Shown here: positions 54,231 through 63,941 of the stretch, piece by piece
Layout: each line of letters opens with the position of its first letter
How positions within the stretch are numbered: the first letter of the stretch is position 1
Assembly: GCF_018374135.1 (NCBI RefSeq)
Contig: NZ_JAHAFS010000012.1
Coordinates: 21,229-85,228 of the forward strand
From: Campylobacter gracilis
Lineage (GTDB): Bacteria > Campylobacterota > Campylobacteria > Campylobacterales > Campylobacteraceae
DNA length: 64,000 nt
Direction of reading: 5' to 3'
Made by a program: the position numbers and the translations under genes
The notes under the pieces: model-generated
Told to the model about the DNA's origin: nothing
The model's database searches: none
What the model saw: only the letters and a program-made list of their open reading frames with translations

Positions 54231-56770
54231 ATTTTACCTTTTGCGTAAGAGATCGCCTCTTTGATCGCTTCTTCGATTTTTAGCACGTCCTTGCCGCCTG
54301 CGGTTGCAAAATCATCGCGTCCGCCGCCGCCGCCGCCTAAAATTTGCGCCGCGAGCTTAACCCACTCACCTGCTTTAATAGGTGCGTTTTTAACGCCTGC
54401 TGCAATTGAAATTTTGCCATCTGAGCCCACTTGCATCAGCATTATCGCCGCCTTTTCGTGGCTATTTTTAAACTCATCTATCATAGTTTTTATATCGCCG
54501 CTTTCGACCGAGGCTACGCAAAGTTTGGTATCGCCAACATTTAAAAACGCCAGTGAATGAGAACTGCTTGCATGCTTGATCTGATCTTTTAGCGATCTGA
54601 TCTCATCTTTTAATTTCTCAATCGCGCGGAGAGGCTCAATCCCTTTTAGCTCCGCAGAAATTTCAGCAAGCTTAGCGCGATTTTGAAGCGCTAAATTTAA
54701 AGCAGCGCGAGAACAAACCGCCTCGATACGTCTAACACCCGCACTTACGCCGCTTTATTTGACTATAAAAAACGACCCTATTTCGCTTAAATTACGCACG
54801 TGAATTCCGCCGCAAAGCTCCTTGCTAATCTCTCCAAAGCTCACAACGCGCACTTTTGAGCGATATTTTTCGCCAAAAAGCGCAATCGCGCCGCTGTTTT
54901 TAGCATCATCTATATCCATAATCTCAGTTTTTGCCGCACAGCCCTTGCAAACGGCATTATTTACAAATTCCTCGATTTTAGCTAGCTCCTCATCGCTAAG
55001 TGCCTTAGGATGCGAGAAGTCAAATCTTAAGCGGTCTGCTTCGACTAAGCTTCCTGCTTGAGCGATATGAGCCCCTAGCACCGCACGAAGCGCCGCGTGT
55101 AAAAGATGTGTCGCGCTGTGATGGCGTGCAATCTGCTCACGCTCCTCAGAAACCTTGAGCCCGACGATATCGCCAATTTTTAAGTTACGATTAAGGCGCA
55201 AGTGGGATAAATTTAGCCCATAAAATTTCTGCGTATCAAACACATCGGCTATGGACTCCACTTCACCACTATCGCCCATCTGACCGCCGCTTTGTGCATA
55301 AAACGGAGTGATATCAAACATCGCCCAGCCGATATCGCCGGCTTTGAGCTCATCCACTTCCGCAAAATCCTCGTTAAGCAGTGCTAAAACCTTGCTCGTG
55401 CGACTAAGCTCTTCGTAACCGCTAAATTTATTCTCGCCGAATTTCTCTAGCAGTGCCTTAAAATCGCCACGGACGTTTTTATCGCCACTGCCCCTCCATG
55501 CAGCCTTAGCTATCTGCCTTTGCTCGCTCATAAGCGCGTCAAATTTAGCCTCATCCACGCGCAAATTTTTCTCGCGCAGCATATCGGCGGTCAGATCGAG
55601 CGGAAAGCCGTAGGTATCGTATAACTTAAACGCGACCTCGCCGCTAAAAATTTCTTTAGTGCGCGCAAGCTCCTCGTTAAAAAGCTCGATGCCGTTTGCC
55701 AAAGTGGCGAAAAACCGCTCCTCTTCGAGTTTGATCTGCTCCTTTACGGCTTGCTTTTTCTCATTCAGATAGGCATAGTGCCCGCCCATCAGCTCGCATA
55801 CTTTATCCACGAGGCGATACATAAAGGGCTCTTTGATGCCGAGCAGATAGCCATGGCGAACGGCGCGGCGCAGAATTCTACGCAAAACATATCCCCTGCC
55901 CTCGCGATTAAAATTTGTTCCCTGCGCTAGCAAAAACGTAACCGAGCGGATATGATCGGCGATGACGCGATAGCTCGCGCCGCTTTCATAAACGTAAGGT
56001 TTGCCGCAAAGCTTTGCAACCTCGTCGATTAGTGGCATAAAAAGCGAGCTGTCATAGTTGCTAAATTTGCCCTCTTTAATCGCTGTGACGCGCTCAAGCC
56101 CCATGCCAGTGTCGATGCTAGGCTTTGGAAGCGGGCTAAGTTTGCCGTCTTTGCTGCGCTCGTACTGCATGAAAACTAAATTCCAAATCTCCAAAAAGCG
56201 GTCGCCGTCGCCGCCCATATAATCCTCGGGCGAGTGAAAATGCTCCTCACCCTGATCGTAAAAAATTTCGCTGCACGGTCCGCACGGCCCGGTATCGCCC
56301 ATCGCCCAAAAGTTATCGTGATCGCCGAAGCGGTAGATGCGCTCCTGCGCTATGTGGCGCGCCCAGAACCCAAACGCCTCATCGTCCTTTTCATGCACGG
56401 TGACGTAGAGTTTATCTTTAGGAAGCTTTAAAATTTCAGTGATAAACTCCCACGCATAGGCGATTGCCTGCTCTTTGAAATACTCGCCGAAGCTGAAATT
56501 TCCAAGCATCTCAAAAAACGTATGATGGCGCGCGGTGTAGCCGACGTTGTCTAGGTCGTTGTGCTTGCCACCGGCGCGGATGCAGGTCTGACAGCTCGTG
56601 CGGATAGGCGGCGTCGGACGCGGAACGGCTCCAGTAAATATGCTTTTAAACGGCACCATGCCCGCGTTTGTAAAAAGCAAGCTATCATCATCTGGCACCA
56701 GCGGTGCACTAGGGATGATCTGATGGCCCTTGCTTGCAAAGAAATTTAAATATTCGCTTCTAATATCCAT
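54227..56770 (-). pseudogene. alaS: Alanyl-tRNA synthetase, complete but interrupted by an in-frame TAA
   Basis: The frame encodes a full-length AlaRS of 847 residues: class II core (SKGHQIIPSAPLVPDDDSLL), editing domain with HHSATHLLHAAL and CGGIH, and the C-terminal DHHA1 domain ending GGGGGRDDFATAGG. Codon 672 (54755-54757) is TAA. Around it the protein reads GSFFIVK, stop, SGVSAGVRRIEA; the family has ESG here, so a GAA codon became TAA by one G-to-T change. The frame then continues for 175 codons without another stop and its TGA overlaps the next gene's start. Residues 1-671 keep aminoacylation and editing parts but lose the C-terminal domain. Because alaS is essential, a base-call error, readthrough, or a working truncated enzyme are all possible. 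The tail has an ATG at 54484 but no ribosome binding site. Confidence 0.9.
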
Positions 56771-56885
56771 GATTTGTCCTATTTCAAGTTAAATTTTAAA
56801 GGCGCATTTTAGCTAAATTAGATTTTAAAAATTATAAATTTTAACCATTCTTAGTTATAATGGCACAAAAGATTAAATTTAGGGC

Positions 56886-57764
56886 ATGGCGATGAAAAAA
56901 AAGATAGCGATCATAGGCATGGGCGAGCTTGGTCAAAAGCACTTCAGCGAGCTAAGAAGGAGCGATTATTTCGAGCTTGTAGCGCTTTATCATAAGGGCA
57001 GCAGTGAAAATTTTGGCCCGCGCTATCCGATCTTTGATAATCTAACCGATCTTTTTAACGTCGCTAAGCCCGACGCCGTAGTCATCACAGCTCCCCCGCC
57101 ATCGCATAAAGAGCTGATTTTAAAATGCCTGCCGTTTACTAAAAATATCTTTGTAGAATCTCCGCTCGCACAAAGCCTAGCCGAAGCTAGAGAGATAAAC
57201 TACGCAGTCACCACTAACGGTACACGCCTAGCCGTAGGCTACTCCGACCGCTACAATCCTGTCATCGTATCCTTGCTACGCGAGCTTGCCAAGGGGGATA
57301 AAATTTTTTCGATGAGCTTTGTAAGCGGTTTTGCAAACGATGATAGAGCAGATATCGTCGCCAATGCCCTTTTTAGAGATATCGATCTTGTGCGGCTGCT
57401 TTCTCACAGCGAGATCGCTTGCATAGAACTTAGCAAAAATATCTCTAAAGAGCGCACTCTAGCCGCATGTGCAACGCTTCACACAAAAAGCGGCTGCTAT
57501 TGCACGCTAATGCAGTCCAATCTCTATCCGATCAGACGCCACGGTATCGAGATTTGCACCGATAGTGGCGTGTATTTCGGCGATCTAATCTCAATAACTC
57601 TTTTTAAAATTACGCCTGACGGGCGCGTGAATCTACGCGTCGATCGCGATGACTTTTCGCTACGACGTGAACACGAAGCGTTTTGCGCGATGTGCGACAG
57701 CAGCACTAACGCAGGTCTTGCAAGCGTAGAGGATGCGATAAAAATCAGAGAAATCATCTCATGA
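56886..57764 (+). CDS. Gfo/Idh/MocA-family oxidoreductase
   Basis: 292 residues with an N-terminal NAD(P)-binding Rossmann fold (IAIIGMGELGQKH), PDAVVITAPPPSHKE near 60 and a C-terminal substrate domain. The EKP motif of many Gfo/Idh/MocA enzymes appears as ESP, so catalysis may differ. C. jejuni has a similar protein (Cj0504c, from memory) beside hemH and alaS; the substrate is not known. It is divergent from alaS and overlaps hemH by four bases. Confidence 0.8.
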   Translation: MAMKKKIAIIGMGELGQKHFSELRRSDYFELVALYHKGSSENFGPRYPIFDNLTDLFNVAKPDAVVITAPPPSHKELILKCLPFTKNIFVESPLAQSLAEAREINYAVTTNGTRLAVGYSDRYNPVIVSLLRELAKGDKIFSMSFVSGFANDDRADIVANALFRDIDLVRLLSHSEIACIELSKNISKERTLAACATLHTKSGCYCTLMQSNLYPIRRHGIEICTDSGVYFGDLISITLFKITPDGRVNLRVDRDDFSLRREHEAFCAMCDSSTNAGLASVEDAIKIREIIS

Positions 57765-58858
57765 AAAAAGCTTTAATTTTGCTCAACATGGGCGGTCCGA
57801 ACAATCTGGGCGAGGTTGAAGTTTTTTTAAAAAATATGTTTAACGACCCCTTTATTTTGAGCATTAAAAGTGGTTTTTGGCGCAGCATTTTGGCTACACT
57901 CATCGTAAGAAGTAGAGCGGCGGCGGCGCGTAGCAACTACGAAAAACTGGGCGGACGCTCGCCGATATGCTCCATCACCGCAGCTCTTTGCGGGCGGGTA
58001 AACGAGCTAGCGCGAGCCGAATTAGGCGCGGGATTAAAATTTGAAGGCACGGCGGATGCAGGTGCCGCAAATGAGCCGCCGCAAGATATTTCATTGCAAA
58101 GCAAGCAGCCGCGAGACGTCCTGACGCAGGGCGAGGCGCTGCAAAATGAAGCGCCGCGGGATAAAAAACCGATAGACGAGCTGATTTGCGATTATGCGAT
58201 GAATTACACGCCGCCATTTGCGGAGGATGTGTTTAAAAAATACGCGGATTTTGACGAGATAATTTTGATGCCTTTGTATCCGCACTTCTCGAAAACTACG
58301 GTGCAATCGAGCCTGTACTCTGCCGAAGCGGCGCTTAAACGGCTCGGTATAAAAAATTATAAAACCATTGACATCTTCTACGACAACGCCGCTTACAACG
58401 AAATTTTACTAAATTTAATCGCAAGCTGCGTCGCGAAATTTAGCGCGGATGAAATTTCGCAAATTTCGCTCATATTTTCTGCGCATTCGCTGCCGGTAAA
58501 AATGATCGCCGCGGGCGATCCTTACGAGGCACAGGTCGAGGCGCATGTGGAAATTTTAAAAGATCTGCTGGCTGCGCGCGGGATTAAATTTAAAGAGATC
58601 ATTTTGGCGTATCAATCGCGCCTGGGTCCCGTGAAGTGGCTAGAGCCCAATGTCGCGGACGTCTTGCGAGATCTGCAGAGCAAAAAAGCGCTCATATTTC
58701 CGATCGCATTTTGCGTGGATAATTCAGAAACGAATTTCGAATTAGATATTTTTTATAGACAGCTTGCGCGCGAGCTGAATTACGAATACTACGAAGTGTG
58801 CAAATGCCCGAACTCCCGCGAGGATTTTGCAAAATTTATACTCGCGCAGGCGCTGTAA
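57761..58858 (+). CDS. hemH: Ferrochelatase with low-complexity insertion
   Basis: Inserts iron into protoporphyrin IX, the last step of haem synthesis. Motifs: LLNMGGPNNLGEVEVFLKNM at the N-terminus, LMPLYPHFSKTTVQSS near 170, and the catalytic His in FSAHSLP near 245. At 365 residues it is about 50 longer than C. jejuni HemH. The excess is a Gln/Glu/Ala/Pro/Asp-rich segment at about residues 92-137 (58034-58171), between the first helix bundle and the YTPPFA strand. It is in frame and looks like a surface loop. It shares ATGA with the oxidoreductase gene. Confidence 0.92.
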   Translation: MKKALILLNMGGPNNLGEVEVFLKNMFNDPFILSIKSGFWRSILATLIVRSRAAAARSNYEKLGGRSPICSITAALCGRVNELARAELGAGLKFEGTADAGAANEPPQDISLQSKQPRDVLTQGEALQNEAPRDKKPIDELICDYAMNYTPPFAEDVFKKYADFDEIILMPLYPHFSKTTVQSSLYSAEAALKRLGIKNYKTIDIFYDNAAYNEILLNLIASCVAKFSADEISQISLIFSAHSLPVKMIAAGDPYEAQVEAHVEILKDLLAARGIKFKEIILAYQSRLGPVKWLEPNVADVLRDLQSKKALIFPIAFCVDNSETNFELDIFYRQLARELNYEYYEVCKCPNSREDFAKFILAQAL

Positions 58859-58874
58859 ATTTAGAGATTAAAAT

Positions 58875-59444
58875 TTAATCTTTTAGTTTGGATTTTTTAT
58901 ATTCTTTATGAAGCTTGAGGATTGAATACAATGCGGATAAAAATAGCAATATACTAGTTAAGGTTAGTATATTTCTTTGAAAATATAAATTATCCCAATC
59001 CTCTGCATTTGAGGTATGTATTTTTGTTCCATCGCAATACCCGTATTCATTTAAAAATCTTTCCGACATTTTAATTTTTACGCAAATTTGATCTATATAG
59101 TTTTTGTAAATTAAATCACAAAATTGCATACCGAATTGTTCATAATCTGTCTTGCTATTTCCGATATGCAGATCAAAAATTTTACCGCTTCCTCGCACGG
59201 ATATATTGCAGCCGGTTCCGCCACGATAGCTATCATATTTATGAAATTCGCTTATAGTTCCAACAAAAACAAAAGGATCTTCTATATTTTTTCTACTAGG
59301 TGCGCTTTGATATGCTATCAAAAGAAGTATCGGTGCGATAAATGAAACGCAAACAACGATTAGCGTTATAAAAGTGTGTTTCCGATCGAAGCCGAATTTA
59401 ATCAAATCATACCAATAATCTACGTAGTAAAGCGGGTTTTTCAT
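58875..59444 (-). CDS. Hypothetical membrane protein, two helices
   Basis: 189 residues, unrecognised: a helix near 25-48, an extracytoplasmic domain of about 100 residues with several Cys, and a helix near 155-175. AT-rich compared with hemH. AAAGGA precedes the ATG well. It converges with hemH, 16 bases apart. The same architecture is seen in the orphan at 45138, without clear sequence similarity. Confidence 0.65.
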   Translation of the reverse strand: MKNPLYYVDYWYDLIKFGFDRKHTFITLIVVCVSFIAPILLLIAYQSAPSRKNIEDPFVFVGTISEFHKYDSYRGGTGCNISVRGSGKIFDLHIGNSKTDYEQFGMQFCDLIYKNYIDQICVKIKMSERFLNEYGYCDGTKIHTSNAEDWDNLYFQRNILTLTSILLFLSALYSILKLHKEYKKSKLKD

Positions 59445-59543
59445 TGTATTCCTTTAGTAGCTTTTGGCAAATCAGAATATTCTTGTAGCGATTTAAAACC
59501 ACCTGTAATAAGTACACCTTTTATCAACACTTCCTCTACTCAT

Positions 59544-59672
59544 CTATATCTCCTTTATTAAAATTAAGGCATTGGAATTTTGAGCGTCAGAATTTTCCTG
59601 TGAGCCCCGCTCTAAATTCTGACGCCGCCCATCTAAAAGTCTCTTTAACTTTTCAAGCCTTGCCTCGTTCAT
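59544..59672 (-). CDS. Possible 42-residue protein, perhaps a degraded gene
   Basis: An ORF from an ATG at 59672 (GGGGATAAGG upstream) encodes 42 residues with a charged helix at the start (MNEARLEKLKRLLDGRRQN). It ends at TAG beside an ATG. Just beyond, another frame stays open without a start and ends at the ATG of the 58875-59444 gene; it reads VEEVLIKGVLITGGFKSL and on. The two pieces could be one gene of about 75 codons broken by small changes. The inverted repeat GCGTCAGAATTT/AAATTCTGACGC (59584-59625) lies inside the ORF. Confidence 0.3.
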   Translation of the reverse strand: MNEARLEKLKRLLDGRRQNLERGSQENSDAQNSNALILIKEI

Positions 59673-59730
59673 CCTTATCCCCGCTAAGCCATCGATTTAA
59701 AAGTCTAAATTTTAAACCCCAAGCAAAATC

Positions 59731-60966
59731 TCAAAGCCTTCCTTGCGCGTCTTTATAGACGTTTTTCACGTCGTAAACCAGCGAGCCCCTGTAATCAAGC
59801 TCGAAAAATTGCTTATGCGCCACGGCAATTACGACGCAGTCGAATTTGCGCAAATCGGGCTTTTGCAGCAGATCGATGTCGTAGTATCTCTTAGCGTCGG
59901 CGGCGCTCGCCCAAGGATCATAGACGCTTACCTCGCAGCCGAAATTTTTAAGCTCGTTTATCATATCCACAACGCGCGTATTGCGGGTGTCGGGGCAGTT
60001 TTCTTTAAACGTAAGTCCCAAGATCAAGACCTTCGCGCCCTTTACCTTTTCGTCGTATTTTATCATCATCTTGATGACCTCCGTAGCGACGTAGCTTCCC
60101 ATATTATCGTTGATGCGACGGCTTGAGAGGATGATTTCGGGGTGATAACCCACCTCGGTCGCCTTCTGCGCCAGATAATACGGATCGATGCCGATGCAGT
60201 GTCCGCCCACGAGGCCCGGACGGAAGCTTAAGAAATTCCACTTCGTAGCCGCCGCGTCGATGACGTCGTTGGTGTTGATACCGAGCTTGCCAAACAGGAT
60301 CGCAAGCTCGTTTATAAAGCCGATATTGATGTCGCGCTGGGTGTTTTCGATCACCTTTGCGGCCTCGGCGACCTTGATGCTGCTAGCGCGAAAGGTGCCG
60401 TTTTGCAGGATACTAAGATAGACGCTATCTACGACGTCCAAAGCCTCCGGCGTGCTTGCCGAGACGATCTTTTTGATCTTCGTGACGGTGTGAATTTTAT
60501 CGCCCGGATTGATCCGCTCGGGCGAATATCCGCAGAAAAAATCGCGGTTAAATTTAAGCCCGCTGGCGCGCTCCAGTACTGGTACGCAGTCCTCCTCTGT
60601 AGCGCCCGGATAAACGGTGCTTTCATACACGACGATGTCGCCCTTTTTAAGCACGGCCCCGACGCTTTCGCTGGCCTTGATTAGCGGCGTAAGATCGGGG
60701 CGATTTAGCCTATCTACGGGCGTAGGCACGCACACGATATAAAAATTGCTCTGCCTCATATCATCTAGATTTGCGCTAAATTTAAGCCCGTTTTGAATCG
60801 CCGCAGCAAGCTCCTCGTCGCTAAGCTCCAGCGTGCGATCGTGCCCGCCGCGCAGCTCGTCTATGCGGTCCTGAGCTACGTCAAAGCCCACGACCTCGTG
60901 TTTCGCGGCAAACGCCGCCGCCAAAGGAAGCCCCACGTAGCCAAGTCCGATTATCGCTATTTTCAT
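59731..60966 (-). CDS. UDP-sugar 6-dehydrogenase, TviB/WbpA type
   Basis: Oxidises UDP-GlcNAc or UDP-GalNAc at C6 to the uronic acid used for surface glycans. 411 residues: Rossmann fold IAIIGLGYVGLPLAAAFA, CVPTPVD near 82, the substrate lysine region near 205, the active-site Cys in GGHCIGIDPYYL near 253, and NCPDTRNTRV near 320. Closest in memory to the TviB/VipA subfamily; whether gluco or galacto is not readable. I start at the ATG at 60966 with GAGGG; an ORF extension of seven codons is unlikely. No glycosyltransferase lies beside it. Confidence 0.9.
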   Translation of the reverse strand: MKIAIIGLGYVGLPLAAAFAAKHEVVGFDVAQDRIDELRGGHDRTLELSDEELAAAIQNGLKFSANLDDMRQSNFYIVCVPTPVDRLNRPDLTPLIKASESVGAVLKKGDIVVYESTVYPGATEEDCVPVLERASGLKFNRDFFCGYSPERINPGDKIHTVTKIKKIVSASTPEALDVVDSVYLSILQNGTFRASSIKVAEAAKVIENTQRDINIGFINELAILFGKLGINTNDVIDAAATKWNFLSFRPGLVGGHCIGIDPYYLAQKATEVGYHPEIILSSRRINDNMGSYVATEVIKMMIKYDEKVKGAKVLILGLTFKENCPDTRNTRVVDMINELKNFGCEVSVYDPWASAADAKRYYDIDLLQKPDLRKFDCVVIAVAHKQFFELDYRGSLVYDVKNVYKDAQGRL

Positions 60967-61374
60967 TTTTCCCTCATTTGCTTTCATATTTTCCTCTTTT
61001 CTTTGCGTTAAATTTCATCGTTAAATTCCGCAGCCAAACTCGCTAAATTTCGCAGTTGCGCAGACATACGGCGTGAATTTATAGCGCTGCGTCTTAAAAA
61101 TTTACGCTACAAGCTTGCTCGCCATTTTGCTTGCATTACTTGCGCGACAGCAAATTTAAAATTTTGTCTTGATACGGAATTTTACGCCGCGGCAAAATTT
61201 CGCATCACGATAAAATTCCATCGCCGTGCCGTTAAAATTTGCGCTGCGAAATTCTATGCCACCAAAATTCCGCGCCATAAAATTTAAACGCCTTAAAATT
61301 TCAAAAAGCTGCGCCGAATTCCGTAAAATTTCATCGCCGCAAAATTTTAAAAAACCTCGCGAAATTTAGCAAAT
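60967..61374. other. Spacer with AAATTT/AAATTC words
   Basis: About 400 bases between the dehydrogenase and the class B PBP. From 61020 on, AAATTT and AAATTCC words recur every 15-25 bases with short GC links, like the spacers around ispG. No gene, tRNA or clear terminator seen. Confidence 0.4.
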
Positions 61375-63195
61375 TTAATCTTTAATTTCAACCGCCTCAT
61401 CCTTGATCTCGACCTTTTGCGTGGCGTTTGCGTCGGCTGCGGGCTTTAGATAGCCCTCCTCTATCAAAATTCCTACCGCTCGCTTAAATATCGGTAGCGC
61501 GTTTTGAGCGGCGTAGTAGCTGCCCCTTTTAGGCTCGCGCACCAAAACGCCGATCGTGTAGCTGGTGTCCGCGTCGTTGGCAAAGCCAAAAAACGAGCTG
61601 TTATAGGCGCTCGAATAGCTGCCCCCCTTGGCGATGCGCGCAGTGCCCGTCTTGCCGCCGATTTGCAGCCCCGCTACCCGCCCCTTGCGCCCCGTGCCGC
61701 TCTCAACCGTTTTGATTAAAATTCCTTTGATTACGTCAGCGGTAGTTTTAGAGATTACCTGGCGGGTTTCGCTTTCGTTAACAGTGTAAGTTTTGCCGTT
61801 ATTTTCTAGATTTTCGACTAGGCGCGGGCTAATCATGACGCCGCCGTTGTTAAAGACGGTATAGGCATTGAGCATCTGAAGGAAGGTCATCTGCGCGCCG
61901 TAGCCGTAGCTGATCGTGGCTTTGTAAATTTTATTATTCAGGCTTTTGATGCTTGGGATATTTCCGCTTTGCTCATACGGCAGATCAATGCCTGTTTTTT
62001 GCGACATACCAAAATTCATAAGCCCATCATAAATAGCCTGCCCCTCCAGCCGCTCTGAAATTTTAATCATTCCTATGTTTGAGCTGTGGATGATGATCTC
62101 CTCGCCACTCATCTGCTTAGCCGGGTGCGTGTCGCGGATCGTGCGAGTACCAAGCTTATAGCTGCCGTTATAGGTATTGATAATCTCGCCCGGTTTGACG
62201 GCTTTGGCGTCGTAGGCGATTGCGAAAATTATCGGCTTCATAATAGAGCCCACCTCGTAGGCGTATTCGCTCGCGGTAAAATTTAAATTCTTAAGATCGT
62301 TTTTCGTGATGTTTGAGGGGTCATAGCGGGCATTGGTCGCAAGAGATAAAATTTTGCCCGTTTTAGAGTTCATAATGCCCACCACGATTTCTCGCGCATC
62401 GTAATTATCAGCGCCCTCATCGCTTAGGCGCTCTATCTTTCTTTGCAGCGTTAGCGGCACGCTTAGGCGGACATTGTAGCCGTCGATCCTGCCCGTCTTT
62501 TTGCTGCTGCGCTCTAGAATGATATTACCGCCGATATCGCGCGGACCCACGATAAACTCATCTCTAACCGGCGCTAGATAATACTCGTAGTACTTCTCAA
62601 TCCCTTTGATGCCGCTAACCTTAGTGATGCCGCCGACCTCTTTTTTATTGATATAGCCGATTAACGGAGTGAGCGAATCACCGACATTGTAGCTGCGCTT
62701 CTCGCCGCTTTCGCTCACGCTCATGCGGATAGGCGGATTTAGCCTGCCGTTTGCGCCTATAAAGCTAACAAAGACCTTTTTTAAATTTAGCTTATACGCA
62801 AGCTCTTTAAGGTGCACGGCGGTTTTGGCGTCGATCTTATACGACAGCACTGTCGTGCCGCCAGAGCCCTCGATAGCGCTTTTGACACGCTTTTCGCTAT
62901 CGCCCGTGTAGATGCAGTATAGCCGCACGAAAAGATCAAGCTTGTTTTTATCGATGCTACGTGCATCGACACTAACTTTGTAGAGTTTGACGGAATTTGC
63001 CGCGACATAATTATCTTTTGCGATTATCGCGCCGCGGATCGCGCTGTTGGTTTCATTGACGTCCAGACGCGGTAACTTGCGCTCGGTGCTGCCCCAAAAA
63101 TATAAAATCGCCAAAAATACGAAAAGCGCCGCCGGCACGAATATAAACATCACGATAATCATACCGACTGAGGAGCTTTTATCTCTTTGCCACAT
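61375..63195 (-). CDS. ftsI: Class B penicillin-binding protein, FtsI/PBP3-like
   Basis: A septal peptidoglycan transpeptidase. 606 residues: membrane anchor at 12-33, a dimerisation domain (NSAIRGAIIAKD), and the catalytic domain with SIMK (317-320), SSN near 370 and KTGT near 513. The lack of a glycosyltransferase domain makes it class B; the RGAIIAKD opening and overall length fit FtsI/PenA rather than the rod-type PBP2. The C-terminus has a degenerate repeat VEIKDEAVEIKD. Confidence 0.9.
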   Translation of the reverse strand: MWQRDKSSSVGMIIVMFIFVPAALFVFLAILYFWGSTERKLPRLDVNETNSAIRGAIIAKDNYVAANSVKLYKVSVDARSIDKNKLDLFVRLYCIYTGDSEKRVKSAIEGSGGTTVLSYKIDAKTAVHLKELAYKLNLKKVFVSFIGANGRLNPPIRMSVSESGEKRSYNVGDSLTPLIGYINKKEVGGITKVSGIKGIEKYYEYYLAPVRDEFIVGPRDIGGNIILERSSKKTGRIDGYNVRLSVPLTLQRKIERLSDEGADNYDAREIVVGIMNSKTGKILSLATNARYDPSNITKNDLKNLNFTASEYAYEVGSIMKPIIFAIAYDAKAVKPGEIINTYNGSYKLGTRTIRDTHPAKQMSGEEIIIHSSNIGMIKISERLEGQAIYDGLMNFGMSQKTGIDLPYEQSGNIPSIKSLNNKIYKATISYGYGAQMTFLQMLNAYTVFNNGGVMISPRLVENLENNGKTYTVNESETRQVISKTTADVIKGILIKTVESGTGRKGRVAGLQIGGKTGTARIAKGGSYSSAYNSSFFGFANDADTSYTIGVLVREPKRGSYYAAQNALPIFKRAVGILIEEGYLKPAADANATQKVEIKDEAVEIKD

Positions 63196-63257
63196 CTTAT
63201 TTCTTTAAAATTTTAAATTCCGCGCGTTTTTTACGCCGCCGCATTTCAAGCTTTGGC

Positions 63258-63941
63258 TCAATGCTGCGCTCCGCGCGGAACTTTAAGATCCGCAAATCGC
63301 TCAAAGCCGCTATCTTGCACACTAAGCTCAGCAAATAAAGCGAGGAATTCCGCTCGCGGCATCTCTTTAGCACCCATAAATTTCAGATGCTCGTTCATAA
63401 TCTGACAATCGATTAGAAAGCCGAAATTTTCAAGCACCTCACAAAGCCTAATCAGCGCTACTTTCGAAGCGTTGCTCTTTAGGCTCAGCATACTCTCGCC
63501 GCAAAACACACGCCCAAAAATTAGCCCGTATAGCCCACCCACAAGCTCGCCCTCCTCGTATGTCTCGACGCTGTGAGCATAGCCGTCTGCTGCCAAACGC
63601 GAGTAAGCCTGCACGATCTGCTCGCTGATCCACGTGCCGTCGCTCTCTTTTTTGCGCACGTCTTTGCAGCGCTCGATGAAGCCCTTAAAATTCGCGTCAA
63701 ATTTCACTTCATATCGCTTAAGATAGGGCTTGATGGACTTTTGCACGCGCACTTCGCGCGGATCAAGCACCGCGCGCGGATTGGGCGACCACCATAAAAT
63801 AGGCTCATCCTCGCTAAACCACGGAAATATCCCTGCGCTATAAGCACTAAGCAAGCAATCCTCGCTCAGATCGCCGCCACTTGCAAGCGGCGCAAAATCG
63901 GGCGCATCCATAGGATCTGGAAAATCGTAAAACCGAGCCAT
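63258..63941 (-). CDS. aat: Leucyl/phenylalanyl-tRNA-protein transferase
   Basis: Adds Leu or Phe to N-terminal Lys or Arg of proteins, marking them for ClpAP through the N-end rule. 227 residues with FPDPMDAP at the N-terminus, SAGIFPWFSEDEPILWWSPNPRAVL (part of the family signature near 33) and GGLYGLIFGRVFCGESMLS near 133. Its ATG overlaps the stop of the upstream partial gene (TAATG), which supports that gene being clpA. Confidence 0.95.
   Translation of the reverse strand: MARFYDFPDPMDAPDFAPLASGGDLSEDCLLSAYSAGIFPWFSEDEPILWWSPNPRAVLDPREVRVQKSIKPYLKRYEVKFDANFKGFIERCKDVRKKESDGTWISEQIVQAYSRLAADGYAHSVETYEEGELVGGLYGLIFGRVFCGESMLSLKSNASKVALIRLCEVLENFGFLIDCQIMNEHLKFMGAKEMPRAEFLALFAELSVQDSGFERFADLKVPRGAQH

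Noticed and set aside
54755..54757. Stop-codon reassignment (TAA read as Glu or Gln) to explain alaS and the antitoxin
   Set aside because: Many intact genes here end at TAA at the normal family length, so TAA is a genuine stop in this organism.
59584..59625. 12-bp inverted repeat as terminator of the UDP-sugar dehydrogenase
   Set aside because: It lies inside a possible small ORF, has an 18-base loop and no T-run, so a terminator call is not supported.
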